The translations under genes and the position numbers were made by a program. Of a DNA stretch of 64,000 nt, positions 8,804 to 16,749 are shown piece by piece (the stretch's first letter is position 1; each line of letters opens with the position of its first letter). A model generated the notes under the pieces. It searched no databases, was not told where the DNA came from, and saw only the letters and a list, made by a program, of their open reading frames with translations. This stretch comes from Ruminococcus sp. (lineage in GTDB: Bacteria; Bacillota; Clostridia; Oscillospirales; Ruminococcaceae), in assembly GCA_015066785.1 (NCBI GenBank), contig SVNT01000001.1:354577-418576 (forward strand), written 5' to 3'.

Positions 8804-9766
8804 ATGAAAACACTTTTTATCATTCTTGCCATAGTTGCAGGAATAATTCTACTGACAGTGATTATGTCATTGCTGATTGCGAATGTACTGTTCAAAAAAG
8901 TAATTCCCCGTCAGGACGGTGTAAAGGTCAATATGGACGAGATGGCAGACGCTGAGAAATGGCAGGAATATATGAAGGTCATTCAGCCGAACAAGGACTT
9001 TATGCTTTCACTCCCATGTGAGCATGTCACGGTAAAATCCAACGACGGTCTTACCCTTCACGGCGATTACTACCCTGCCGAAAAACCTTCGGACAATCTG
9101 GTAATATGCTTCCACGGATACACAAGTGCGAGAATGAGCAGCTGTTCCTTTGCGGCGTATATGCACAAGCTCGGATTTGACTGTCTGCTGGTAGACAACC
9201 GTGCTCACGGCGACAGTGAGGGTGAATATATAGGATTCGGTATCCTCGACAGACACGACTGTATCTCCTGGATAGAATATGTAAACGAAAAATTCGACAG
9301 CAAGAAAAATATTCTGCTTTACGGAGTGTCGATGGGTGCCACAACAATAATGATGGCGGCCGCAGACAAGAAAATCCCCGCAAATGTCAAGGCGCTCGTT
9401 GCAGACTGCGGATTCACTTCCCCCTACGAAGTTTTCTGCCATGTTCTCAAGAAGGACTATAAGCTCTCGGAATTCCCGATTATGAACTTCAACAATGTTA
9501 TCTGCCGCAAAAAAGCAGGCTACGGTTTCAAGGATTACTCCACATTAACAGCCGTAAAGGAAACAGACAAGCCCATACTTTTCATTCACGGTGAGGAAGA
9601 CAACTTCGTTCCCGTATGGATGACAAAGAAGAACTACGAGGAATGTGTTTCCGACAAGGACATTCTTCTTGTACCGAATGCTGCTCACGGAGCGAGCTAT
9701 TACGAAAATCCGTCGCTCTATCAGGAAAAAGTATCGGAATTTACAGGCAAGTATTTCAATATATAA
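8804..9766 (+). CDS. Membrane-anchored alpha/beta hydrolase
   Basis: Serine hydrolase of the alpha/beta fold, 320 residues. Residues 5-28 form one N-terminal transmembrane helix, so the catalytic domain is probably tethered to the membrane. The nucleophile elbow is GVSMG (S176). The likely acid is D266 in GEEDNFVP and the base is H295 in NAAHGAS. The oxyanion segment is CFHGYTS. The ribosome site GAAAGGTG precedes the ATG. It is the first gene of the operon and is separated from the condensation-domain gene by 15 bases that carry AAGGAGG. In this setting it could release or edit an acyl product from the carrier protein, like a type II thioesterase, but that is inference. Confidence 0.82.
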   Translation: MKTLFIILAIVAGIILLTVIMSLLIANVLFKKVIPRQDGVKVNMDEMADAEKWQEYMKVIQPNKDFMLSLPCEHVTVKSNDGLTLHGDYYPAEKPSDNLVICFHGYTSARMSSCSFAAYMHKLGFDCLLVDNRAHGDSEGEYIGFGILDRHDCISWIEYVNEKFDSKKNILLYGVSMGATTIMMAAADKKIPANVKALVADCGFTSPYEVFCHVLKKDYKLSEFPIMNFNNVICRKKAGYGFKDYSTLTAVKETDKPILFIHGEEDNFVPVWMTKKNYEECVSDKDILLVPNAAHGASYYENPSLYQEKVSEFTGKYFNI

Positions 9767-9781
9767 ATCAAGGAGGTCAAT

Positions 9782-11188
9782 ATGAAGGAATTCAACATCA
9801 ACGGCGCAATCGTACAGTGCTACCCCCTTTCCGCTGCGCAGAGAATTCACAACTACACCATCAAGTTCTCCGCACATCAGGTGCTCAATATCGGAACGGG
9901 ATTTTACATTCAGTTCGACCTTGATGTAGAGATGCTGAAAAAAGCAATAAAGGTTGCTTATCAGCAGTTTGATTCGATGAGACTTCGCTTTGTAAAAGAT
10001 GAAGACGACACCGTATATCAGTACATCGTGCCCAACGATGACAGAGAAATCCCCGTATTTGATTTTTCGAACTGGAACGAAGAAGACGCCCATAATGAAA
10101 TGAGAAGATGGACAGCTATTCCGTTTGAAAGATATAACTCCCCGATGAATTATATCGCTATTATAAAGCTCCCGAACGGATACAACGGAACATACCTCAA
10201 GGTTGACCATATGACCATGGACTCAAGCTCGCTCATTATGTTCGATGAATATGTAATCAAGACATACTGTGCAATGTGCTTCGACACCGAAATGCCCAAG
10301 CCGATGATGTCGTATATAAAGGCACTCGAAAAAGACCTCGAATACGAAGCAGGCTCTGCCGCACAGAAGCGTGACGAGGAATTCTGGATGAACGAAATCA
10401 CAAAGAGTGAGCCTATCTACACCGACTTCAACGGAATGGGACGACTCATCACACAGCGCCGTGAAAACAACAATCCCAACCAGCGTTGTGCTATGGTAGT
10501 ATCAAAAAACCCCGAAGCCGCAATTGCTGTATATCACCTTGAAAAAGAACCTTCCGAGCGTCTTATGCAGTTCTGTGCAGACAACCAGATCCCCATGGCT
10601 ACACTTCTTCTCATGGGACTGCGTACAATTCTTTCAAAGTTCAACAACGACGAAAAGGATGTATCGGTAAAGAGCTGTGTTGCAAGACGAGGAACTCTGC
10701 TTGAAAAGAAATCGGGCGGAACAAGAATTCACTTCTTCCCCATCCGTACAAGCGTTGAACCCGAAAACACATTCTTTGAAGGTCTCCAGATTATCCAGGC
10801 TGAACAGAACAAGCTGTTCAGACACGCAAACTTTGACCCCATCGACTATACAATCAGACGTGCAAAGCACTGGAAAAACCCTCCCGGAACAAGTTATGAA
10901 AGTTTAAGCCTTACATACCAGCCGATGACGCTTCAGCGTAAAGAACACGAAATGCCTGACATCAGCTACAAGACGATGTGGTACACCAACGGCGTTGCGG
11001 GACAGCCCCTCTACCTCACGGTAATGCACCGTGCGGAAGACAACGGACTCGATTTCAGCTTTGAATACAGAAAAGACGCTGTCACCGAATACGAGATGGA
11101 GTATCTTTATTATTACATCTGCCGTGCGCTTTTCAGAGGAATTGAAAACGCCGACAAGACAATGAAAGAAATTCTTGAAATGATATAA
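9782..11188 (+). CDS. Stand-alone condensation-domain acyltransferase
   Basis: A 468-residue protein of the condensation/chloramphenicol-acetyltransferase superfamily that normally joins two carrier-bound acyl groups by an amide or ester bond. The C1-like motif YPLSAAQ is at 14-20. The catalytic motif reads DHMTMDS at 142-148 where the canonical form is HHxxxDG: the second His (H143) and the Asp (D147) remain, but the first His is Asp and the Gly is Ser. A C5-like segment GGTRIHFFPIRTSVEP lies near 310-325. No adenylation or carrier domain is fused. The ACP gene follows 25 bases downstream. The likely role is to transfer an ACP-bound acyl group to an amine or hydroxyl acceptor, but acceptor and product are unknown. 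Confidence 0.8.
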   Translation: MKEFNINGAIVQCYPLSAAQRIHNYTIKFSAHQVLNIGTGFYIQFDLDVEMLKKAIKVAYQQFDSMRLRFVKDEDDTVYQYIVPNDDREIPVFDFSNWNEEDAHNEMRRWTAIPFERYNSPMNYIAIIKLPNGYNGTYLKVDHMTMDSSSLIMFDEYVIKTYCAMCFDTEMPKPMMSYIKALEKDLEYEAGSAAQKRDEEFWMNEITKSEPIYTDFNGMGRLITQRRENNNPNQRCAMVVSKNPEAAIAVYHLEKEPSERLMQFCADNQIPMATLLLMGLRTILSKFNNDEKDVSVKSCVARRGTLLEKKSGGTRIHFFPIRTSVEPENTFFEGLQIIQAEQNKLFRHANFDPIDYTIRRAKHWKNPPGTSYESLSLTYQPMTLQRKEHEMPDISYKTMWYTNGVAGQPLYLTVMHRAEDNGLDFSFEYRKDAVTEYEMEYLYYYICRALFRGIENADKTMKEILEMI

Positions 11189-11213
11189 CATATTTTGAAA
11201 GGAGCTATTTATC

Positions 11214-11441
11214 ATGCTTGACCAGTTGAAAGAACTTATCGTAAATTATGTAGAGGTGGATGCAGACAGCATCACAGAGGATTCAAGATTTATCGAAGAC
11301 CTCGGTTTCAATTCCTACGACTTCATGAGCCTTCTCGGAGAGCTTGAGCAGGAATTCGACATCACAGTTGACGAGCAGGAGGTAATCAACCTCCACACTG
11401 TCGGCGAAGCTGTGAAGTATATCGAATCCCTCAAAAACTAA
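11214..11441 (+). CDS. Discrete acyl/peptidyl carrier protein
   Basis: A 75-residue acidic four-helix carrier protein. The phosphopantetheine attachment motif is LGFNSYDF with S34, in place of the fatty-acid-synthase DSLD form. The sequence resembles dedicated secondary-metabolism or D-alanine-type carrier proteins more than fatty-acid AcpP. AAAGGAG precedes the ATG. It sits between the condensation protein and the AMP ligase, and a phosphopantetheinyl transferase gene ends the same operon, so its modification and loading enzymes are encoded alongside it. Confidence 0.9.
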   Translation: MLDQLKELIVNYVEVDADSITEDSRFIEDLGFNSYDFMSLLGELEQEFDITVDEQEVINLHTVGEAVKYIESLKN

Positions 11442-11457
11442 AACAAAGGAGAAAGTA

Positions 11458-13002
11458 ATGGATAAAAACAGTGTCAAAACCCTGCGTGATTTGTACGAAA
11501 ACGCCGCAAAGTGCTACGGCGACGGAATATTCATCAAAGAAAAAAGCGGCAAGGAAATAGTTGAAAAGACATTCAACAACTTCAATGATGACTGTAAGAA
11601 GATTGCAAACTATCTCCTCACAGAAGTCGGAAAAAACCTGCACGCCGCTGTTATCGGGCCTACAAGCTATGCATATCTTGTCAGCTATTTCGGAACGGTG
11701 TCAACTGCAAACCCGATAGTTCCGCTTGACGCACAGCTCCCCTGCCCCGACCTCTGCGAGCTTTTGCAGAGAGCAGATGTGACGGTATTCTTCTATGACT
11801 CAAGATACGCACCGATGCTCGACGCTATCAAGGCGGCATGCCCCGATATAACACACTACATCTGTCTTCAGCAGAATGAAAATTCCGTTTCGACCGAAAG
11901 TATTATCGCAGATTACAAGCCTGCAACAGAACTTCCCGAAGTAACACCCGAAACTCTTGCGGCCATCGTGTATACTTCAGGCACGACGGGAAAAAGTAAG
12001 GGCGTAATGCTTTCACACGGAAACCTCATCGACAACACAATGTGCTGTGACGGAGAAAGCGCTCCCGGAGAATCAACTCTTACCGTTCTCCCCATTCACC
12101 ACATTTATTGTTTCACCTGCGATATTCTCCTTTCGCTGAGATACGGCTCATCAATATGCGTAAACGACTCGATGATGAGAATTGCCATGAACCTCAAGCT
12201 GTTCCAGCCGACAATTATCCTACTTGTGCCGATGATTGCAGAAACCATCCTCAAGCAGATAAAGGCTGCCGCTGCGGCGAAACCCGAAATTCCCGAAAGA
12301 GCGATTGCTCAGGCAGTTTTCGGCGGACGCCTCAAGGGTATTTACAGCGGAGGAGCATATCTTGCACCCGAAATCCTCAACGGATATAAGGAACTCGGCA
12401 TTCCGATTTCCCAGGGCTACGGTATGACAGAATGTTCACCGAGAATTTCATCCTCGATATTCACCGACGAAAGCTACGGCGACGTAGGTACGGTTGTAAG
12501 AGGATGTGAAATCAAAATCGAAGACGGCGAAATCGTCGTAAAGAGTCCCTCTGTTATGCAGGGCTACTACAAAGACCCCGAGGCTACCGCAGAGGTTCTC
12601 ACCGCTGACGGATGGCTCCACACAGGCGACCTCGGTTATGTGGAAAACAACAGAGTGTTTATCACAGGTCGCAAGAAGAACCTGATTATCCTCAGCAACG
12701 GAGAAAATGTTTCCCCCGAAGAGCTTGAAAACAAGTTTGCAGGAAACGACAAGATTGCGGAAGTTCTCGTCTACGCAGAGGAAGGCTACATAACAGCGGA
12801 ACTTCTCCCCAACCCCGAATATTTCAAGGATGCGGAAAAATCTGCTGTTGTCGCTGAGCTCAACGAACTCATCAAGGAAATCAACAAGACGGTAACATCT
12901 TCAAAGACAATAAGAAGAATCCGCCTGAGAGATAAGGAGTTTGACAAGACGACTTCGAAGAAAATCAAGCGTCAGCAGACAGAACAGGGCGAAATAATCT
13001 AA
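11458..13002 (+). CDS. AMP-dependent acyl/aminoacyl ligase
   Basis: ANL-superfamily adenylating enzyme, 514 residues, which activates a carboxylate with ATP and probably loads it on the adjacent carrier protein. The P-loop motif VYTSGTTGKSKG lies near residues 171-182. It is followed by A5 GYGMTECSP, A7 HTGDLGY and the hinge motif TGRKKNLI. A basic C-terminal segment (TTSKKIKRQ) contains the expected catalytic lysine region. Overall it resembles long-chain acyl-ACP/CoA ligases more than amino-acid adenylation domains, so a fatty acyl substrate is the first guess. AAAGGAG sits before the ATG, 16 bases after the ACP stop. Confidence 0.87.
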   Translation: MDKNSVKTLRDLYENAAKCYGDGIFIKEKSGKEIVEKTFNNFNDDCKKIANYLLTEVGKNLHAAVIGPTSYAYLVSYFGTVSTANPIVPLDAQLPCPDLCELLQRADVTVFFYDSRYAPMLDAIKAACPDITHYICLQQNENSVSTESIIADYKPATELPEVTPETLAAIVYTSGTTGKSKGVMLSHGNLIDNTMCCDGESAPGESTLTVLPIHHIYCFTCDILLSLRYGSSICVNDSMMRIAMNLKLFQPTIILLVPMIAETILKQIKAAAAAKPEIPERAIAQAVFGGRLKGIYSGGAYLAPEILNGYKELGIPISQGYGMTECSPRISSSIFTDESYGDVGTVVRGCEIKIEDGEIVVKSPSVMQGYYKDPEATAEVLTADGWLHTGDLGYVENNRVFITGRKKNLIILSNGENVSPEELENKFAGNDKIAEVLVYAEEGYITAELLPNPEYFKDAEKSAVVAELNELIKEINKTVTSSKTIRRIRLRDKEFDKTTSKKIKRQQTEQGEII

Positions 13003-13022
13003 TCCACGAAAGGAACAGCAAA

Positions 13023-13385
13023 ATGACCTACGAAGAAATTTTCAGCAAAACCAAAGAAATTGTAATGCAGAGTGATGTCAGCAACATTGACGGACACCTT
13101 GCAGTACAGATAAACATCGAGGGCGAAGGCGAAGGTGCTTTCTACATCGAACTCAAGGACAGACAGGTTTTTGTCGAGCCTTATGAGTACCACGACCGTG
13201 ACTGTATCTTCATCATAACAGGCGACAACTTCATCAGGCTCGTAAACGGCGAGCTTGACCCCGTATTCGCTTTCACTGTCGGAAAACTCCGCATAGAAGG
13301 AAGTATCGACAAGGCGCTTGAATTCAAGAACATAATCGATACTATCAAGGTTACCGAGCCCAAGACAAAGAAGAAAAAGGCATAA
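13023..13385 (+). CDS. SCP2-like lipid-binding protein
   Basis: A 120-residue soluble protein resembling the SCP2 sterol-carrier fold, a small hydrophobic-pocket domain that binds lipids or acyl chains. Visible features are the alternating strand pattern AVQINIEGEGEGAFYIELKD, the segment DCIFIITGDNFIRLVNGELD and GKLRIEGSIDKALEF, all typical positions for SCP2 domains, followed by a Lys-rich tail (TKKKKA). AAAGGA precedes the start. Its last bases overlap the start of the phosphopantetheinyl transferase gene by one base. It may hold or present the acyl substrate or product of the system (inference). Confidence 0.75.
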   Translation: MTYEEIFSKTKEIVMQSDVSNIDGHLAVQINIEGEGEGAFYIELKDRQVFVEPYEYHDRDCIFIITGDNFIRLVNGELDPVFAFTVGKLRIEGSIDKALEFKNIIDTIKVTEPKTKKKKA

Positions 13386-13951
13386 TGTATCATCTGTATT
13401 TTACTTCGGAATTAGACGGATTTCCGACGACGGAAGAAATGCTCTCCTCCCTGCCCCGCACCTGTCGGGAAAGGATTGAGAGATACAACATTCACGATGA
13501 CCGCAGACGCTCCGCAATATGCTATACGATGCTGAAAAAAGCGTTGAAGGAGCATTTCGGCACTAACGACTTTGAAATTTCCTGCAAAGAACACGGAAAA
13601 CCGTTTCTGTCAGGCATTGACGGCGTGTATTTCAATCTCAGTCATTGCAAAAACGCCTGCGTATGCGTGGTTTCCGACAAGGAAATCGGCGTTGATGTTC
13701 AGGAAGTACGGGAATATTCCGAAAAAACAGCAATGAAAGTATGCTGTGAAAACGAGCTTGCCATACTTGAAAAAGTTGCGGACAAAGCGGAAGAATTCAC
13801 GAAGATATGGGCGATGAAGGAAAGCCTCATCAAAATGCACGGCGACGGATTTTCCTACGGATTGAAAAATGCCGACACGACAAATTCCGATTGCACGGTT
13901 GTATCCAAGGAAGGCGACTGCTTTATTGCGGTAAGCGAAAAAAACACATAA
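13385..13951 (+). CDS. Sfp-type 4'-phosphopantetheinyl transferase
   Basis: Transfers the phosphopantetheine arm of CoA to the Ser of a carrier protein. The 188-residue protein carries the Sfp-family motifs: FNLSHC near residue 83, IGVDVQEV with the metal Asp D104, and WAMKESLIKMHGDGF with K145/E146 and K150. The start overlaps the SCP2 gene by one base, so translation is coupled. It is the last gene of the operon and its obvious target is the ACP at 11214-11441. At 188 residues it is shorter than Sfp itself (about 224), with the reduction mainly at the C-terminus. A structured terminator element follows immediately. Confidence 0.88.
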   Translation: MYHLYFTSELDGFPTTEEMLSSLPRTCRERIERYNIHDDRRRSAICYTMLKKALKEHFGTNDFEISCKEHGKPFLSGIDGVYFNLSHCKNACVCVVSDKEIGVDVQEVREYSEKTAMKVCCENELAILEKVADKAEEFTKIWAMKESLIKMHGDGFSYGLKNADTTNSDCTVVSKEGDCFIAVSEKNT

Positions 13952-13954
13952 CAA

Positions 13955-14220
13955 AAAGGTACTGAGTTTTAGGATAACGCCGTACAGAAATTTTATATGT
14001 ATTTATCGAGGGGAATCTTTCTGAAGAAAGGTTCCCCTCGTACTCCCCTTCAAAGACTTTCAAGTCAAAAACAAACCCATAGGGTTAATTCCTATGGGTT
14101 TGTTTTTAAATTCAAAGTTTTAGGAAAGGAGTTTGAGGAAAAACCTTTTTCAAAAGGGTTTTCCTCAACAGTACACATAAAAACTTCTTTATGGGTATCG
14201 TCCTTATTCTCAGTACCTTT
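13955..14220. repeat. Terminator-embedded palindromic element, copy 1
   Basis: Fills the junction between the convergent PPTase and LysR genes. The outer arms AAAGGTACTGAG (13955-13966) and CTCAGTACCTTT (14209-14220) form a bidirectional terminator stem. Between them lies a 232-base element (13972-14203) flanked on both sides by TTA. It contains nested hairpins: GAGGGGAA...TTCCCCTC, AAACAAACCCATAGG paired with CCTATGGGTTTGTTT, and TTGAGGAAAA...TTTTCCTCAA. The reverse complement is repeated at 46052-46322 with roughly nine bases in ten identical by eye. The 78-residue reading frame inside is ignored because the conserved changes follow base pairing, not codons. Confidence 0.85.
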
Positions 14221-14253
14221 TATTTTGACATAAATCAATTAATTTCGCAGATA

Positions 14254-15123
14254 CTAAAACAGTTCGATAAACCGCTTTTTTGTGCTTGACGCCTGACCGT
14301 TCTCAATCCAACAAAGCTCAAGTGAGCGCGACGGCAGAGGTGAATCGAGGTTAATTTCAAACAGTCCGTCCATATCGGAAAACTCTCTGGTAACGCAGGA
14401 AATTCCAAGACCTATGCGTGCAAAGTCGACAAGCAGTTCGTGTGCGCCGAGTTCGATTTCAGGCTGTAAAACAATTCCGTCATCACGGAAAACCGCATCG
14501 ACAGCTTTTCGTGAGTTCGAGAGAGTTTCAAGCATAATCAGCGGATATTGCGCAAGCTCTCCCCTTGTGACAGTTTTGCCCTTCAGATTATTGTACGCCT
14601 TGCCTGCGATAAAAACATCGTGGAGTTCAAGGCAACGCTTCTGGCAGAACTTCGCCTCGGGTATCGGAGAGTTGACAAAGGCAATGTCAATCTTCCCCGC
14701 CGACAGCAGAGAAAAAGCCTCGGTACTGGTACGGTTTACAACCGTAAGACGCACATTCGGGTAAAGCTCGTTCCACTTTTTAAGGTACGGAAGAAGATAA
14801 TACTTCGCTACGGTATCTGCCGCACAGATGCAAAGGCTACCCTCCTGAAGAAGTCGCAGACGTGCGATTTTTTCCTCCGCCTCACCTATCGTTTCAAGCG
14901 CAGGAAGAATAGTGGCGTAGAGGGTGTCAGCCTCAACCGTCGGAATTACCGAGCGTTTTCCTCGTACAAAAAGCTGTACACCGAGAATGACCTCAAGCTG
15001 TTTTACCGACTGGCTGATTGCACTCTGCGTGACATAAAGCCGTCTTGCCGCCTCGGAAAACGACCTTGCCTCATACACGACGCTGAAGGTCTTGTAATAA
15101 TCAAGCGAAAAACTGTATTTCAT
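14254..15123 (-). CDS. LysR-family transcriptional regulator
   Basis: DNA-binding regulator of 289 residues. The N-terminal winged HTH spans about 1-65 (YKTFSVVYEARSFSEAARRL, then TQSAISQSVKQLE). The periplasmic-binding-protein-like effector domain spans about 90-289. It is transcribed divergently from the CofE-like gene, with the shared 167-base region holding the promoter at 15174-15202; LysR proteins commonly control the divergent neighbour. The effector is unknown. The protein ends beside the palindromic element. Confidence 0.87.
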   Translation of the reverse strand: MKYSFSLDYYKTFSVVYEARSFSEAARRLYVTQSAISQSVKQLEVILGVQLFVRGKRSVIPTVEADTLYATILPALETIGEAEEKIARLRLLQEGSLCICAADTVAKYYLLPYLKKWNELYPNVRLTVVNRTSTEAFSLLSAGKIDIAFVNSPIPEAKFCQKRCLELHDVFIAGKAYNNLKGKTVTRGELAQYPLIMLETLSNSRKAVDAVFRDDGIVLQPEIELGAHELLVDFARIGLGISCVTREFSDMDGLFEINLDSPLPSRSLELCWIENGQASSTKKRFIELF

Positions 15124-15173
15124 AAAAACACCAACCTATTAGTTTTACTTATGGTATTCATCAAATTATAACA

Positions 15174-15202
15174 TTGACTTATATTTCGGATTATAGTATA
15201 AT
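15174..15202 (+). promoter_or_regulatory. Sigma-A promoter of the CofE-like gene
   Basis: TTGACT, 17-base spacer and TATAAT lie in the divergent LysR/CofE-like intergenic region, about 90 bases before the start codon. The long leader leaves room for a LysR site. Confidence 0.75.
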
Positions 15203-15290
15203 ATTACAGGAATGTCAATAGATTAAATCACATTCCTCGTATATACCACAGTATATTAACCGCAAAAAGCGGTAGAATGGAGTATAAATT

Positions 15291-16481
15291 ATGGAAAGAA
15301 CTATCGGTACCGTTGTCCGTGGTGTAAGAGCACCCATCATCCGTGAAGGCGATGACCTCGCACAGATTGTAACAGACACAATCTGTCATTTTCTTGAAGT
15401 CGAAAACATCGAAATCGGCAACAAGGACATCGTCGCTGTAACAGAGTCAATCCTTGCAAGATCGCAGGGCAACTACGCAAGCGTCAAGGACATTGCAGAC
15501 GATGTAAAGGCAAAGTTTCCCTCGGGTCACATCGGTGTTATCTTCCCTATCCTCAGCCGTAACCGTTTCGCTATCTGCCTCAAGGGCTTTGCTATGGGCG
15601 TAAAGAAGATTACTCTTATGCTCAGCTATCCTTCCGACGAAGTAGGAAACCACCTTTTCGACATTGATATGCTTGATGAAAAGGGCGTTGACCCCTATGC
15701 AGATGTACTTTCCGAAGAAAAATACCGTGAACTTTTCGGATATGTTCTCCACCCGTTCACAGGTATCGACTATGTTGACTACTACAAGAAGCTGATTGAA
15801 TCCTGCGGTTGCGAATGTGAAATCGTATTTGCAAACAAGGCAACAGCTATCCTCGATTACACAAAGGATGTTCTTTGCTGTGACATTCACTCAAGAGCAC
15901 GCACAAAGCGTCAGCTCAAGAAGGCAGGCGCAAACACAGTTTACGGAATGGACGAAATCCTTACTGCTCCCGTTAACGGAAGCGGCTACAACGACTACTG
16001 CGGACTTCTCGGTTCAAACAAGGCAACAGAAGACACAATAAAGCTCTTCCCCATCAAGTCGCAGGAATTCGTTGAGAGAGTACAGGCTCTTCTCCTCGAA
16101 AAGACAGGAAAGACTATTGAAGTTATGGTATACGGTGACGGAGCGTTCAAGGACCCCGTAGGAAAGATCTGGGAGCTTGCTGACCCCGTTGTTTCTCCCG
16201 GATACACAAAGGGACTCGCAGGTACACCTAACGAGCTCAAGCTCAAGTACCTCGCAGACAACGACTTTGCAGACCTCAGTGGCGATGAACTCAAGGCTGC
16301 AATTTCAGAGAAAATCAAGCAGAAGGACAACGACCTCAAGGGCAATATGGCGTCTGAAGGTACAACTCCCCGTCAGCTTACAGACCTCATCGGTTCGCTC
16401 TGCGACCTTACATCTGGAAGTGGAGACAAGGGTACTCCTATCATCTATGTTCAGGGTTATTTCGACAACTACACAGTATAA
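15291..16481 (+). CDS. CofE-like (coenzyme F420-0:L-glutamate ligase family) protein
   Basis: A 396-residue member of the F420-0:gamma-glutamyl ligase family. Family-like segments include the N-terminal GVRAPIIREGDDLAQIV, the conserved NKDIVAVTESILARSQG and the later VMVYGDGAFKDPVGKIWELADP. No other F420 genes (cofC, cofD, fbiC, F420-dependent oxidoreductases) are in the window and Clostridia generally lack F420, so the true substrate is probably another gamma-glutamyl acceptor; this is inference. AGAATGGAG precedes the ATG. The stop codon TAA (16479-16481) is the beginning of a REP-like repeat unit. Confidence 0.75.
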   Translation: MERTIGTVVRGVRAPIIREGDDLAQIVTDTICHFLEVENIEIGNKDIVAVTESILARSQGNYASVKDIADDVKAKFPSGHIGVIFPILSRNRFAICLKGFAMGVKKITLMLSYPSDEVGNHLFDIDMLDEKGVDPYADVLSEEKYRELFGYVLHPFTGIDYVDYYKKLIESCGCECEIVFANKATAILDYTKDVLCCDIHSRARTKRQLKKAGANTVYGMDEILTAPVNGSGYNDYCGLLGSNKATEDTIKLFPIKSQEFVERVQALLLEKTGKTIEVMVYGDGAFKDPVGKIWELADPVVSPGYTKGLAGTPNELKLKYLADNDFADLSGDELKAAISEKIKQKDNDLKGNMASEGTTPRQLTDLIGSLCDLTSGSGDKGTPIIYVQGYFDNYTV

Positions 16482-16690
16482 AGCGTGCCGCTTTGGGCAC
16501 ATCGCATCGTTTCTGACGAAGTAAGATAAAGTTTTCCGCACGGTAACGATACAAATATTACACCGAAAGAAAAAAAGCGAGCCGCTTTTGGCAATCGTAT
16601 CGTACGGATTATAATAGAGCGAATTTACCGCTCGGTAACTTCACTTACTCTTGTACCGCACCCACGCTAAAGCGAGCCGCTTTGGGTAAT
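16480..16690 (+). repeat. REP-like repeat cluster A (two long units and one partial)
   Basis: Three head hairpins lie in tandem: AAAGCG-TGC-CGCTTT (16480-16494), AAAAGCG-AGC-CGCTTTT (16573-16589) and AAAGCG-AGC-CGCTTT (16669-16683). The first two lead bodies of about 90 bases with the shared blocks GGCA, CGnATCGT and CCGCnCGGTAAC; the last is truncated. Stems vary by paired substitutions relative to clusters at 20179-20317 and 22708-22846. The first unit begins inside the stop codon of the CofE-like gene. Nothing coding is seen in this gap. Confidence 0.85.
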
Positions 16691-16701
16691 ACACAAAATA
16701 A

Positions 16702-16730
16702 AGGGTATCGAGTTTATTGCTCGATACCCT
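16702..16730. terminator. Bidirectional terminator of the GGGTATCGAG family
   Basis: An 11-bp stem AGGGTATCGAG / CTCGATACCCT lies between convergent genes and has the same arms as those at 22659 and 54343 and the arms of the palindromic elements. Confidence 0.85.
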
Positions 16731-16749
16731 ATTTGTTTTTATAAGTTTA

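Noticed and set aside
13997..14233. A 78-codon reading frame in the first palindromic element
   Set aside because: Differences between the two copies preserve base pairing rather than codons, and the homologous frame is not kept in the second copy.
16480..16690. CRISPR array
   Set aside because: Repeats are about 95 bases, imperfect and few, with no uniform spacers and no cas genes.
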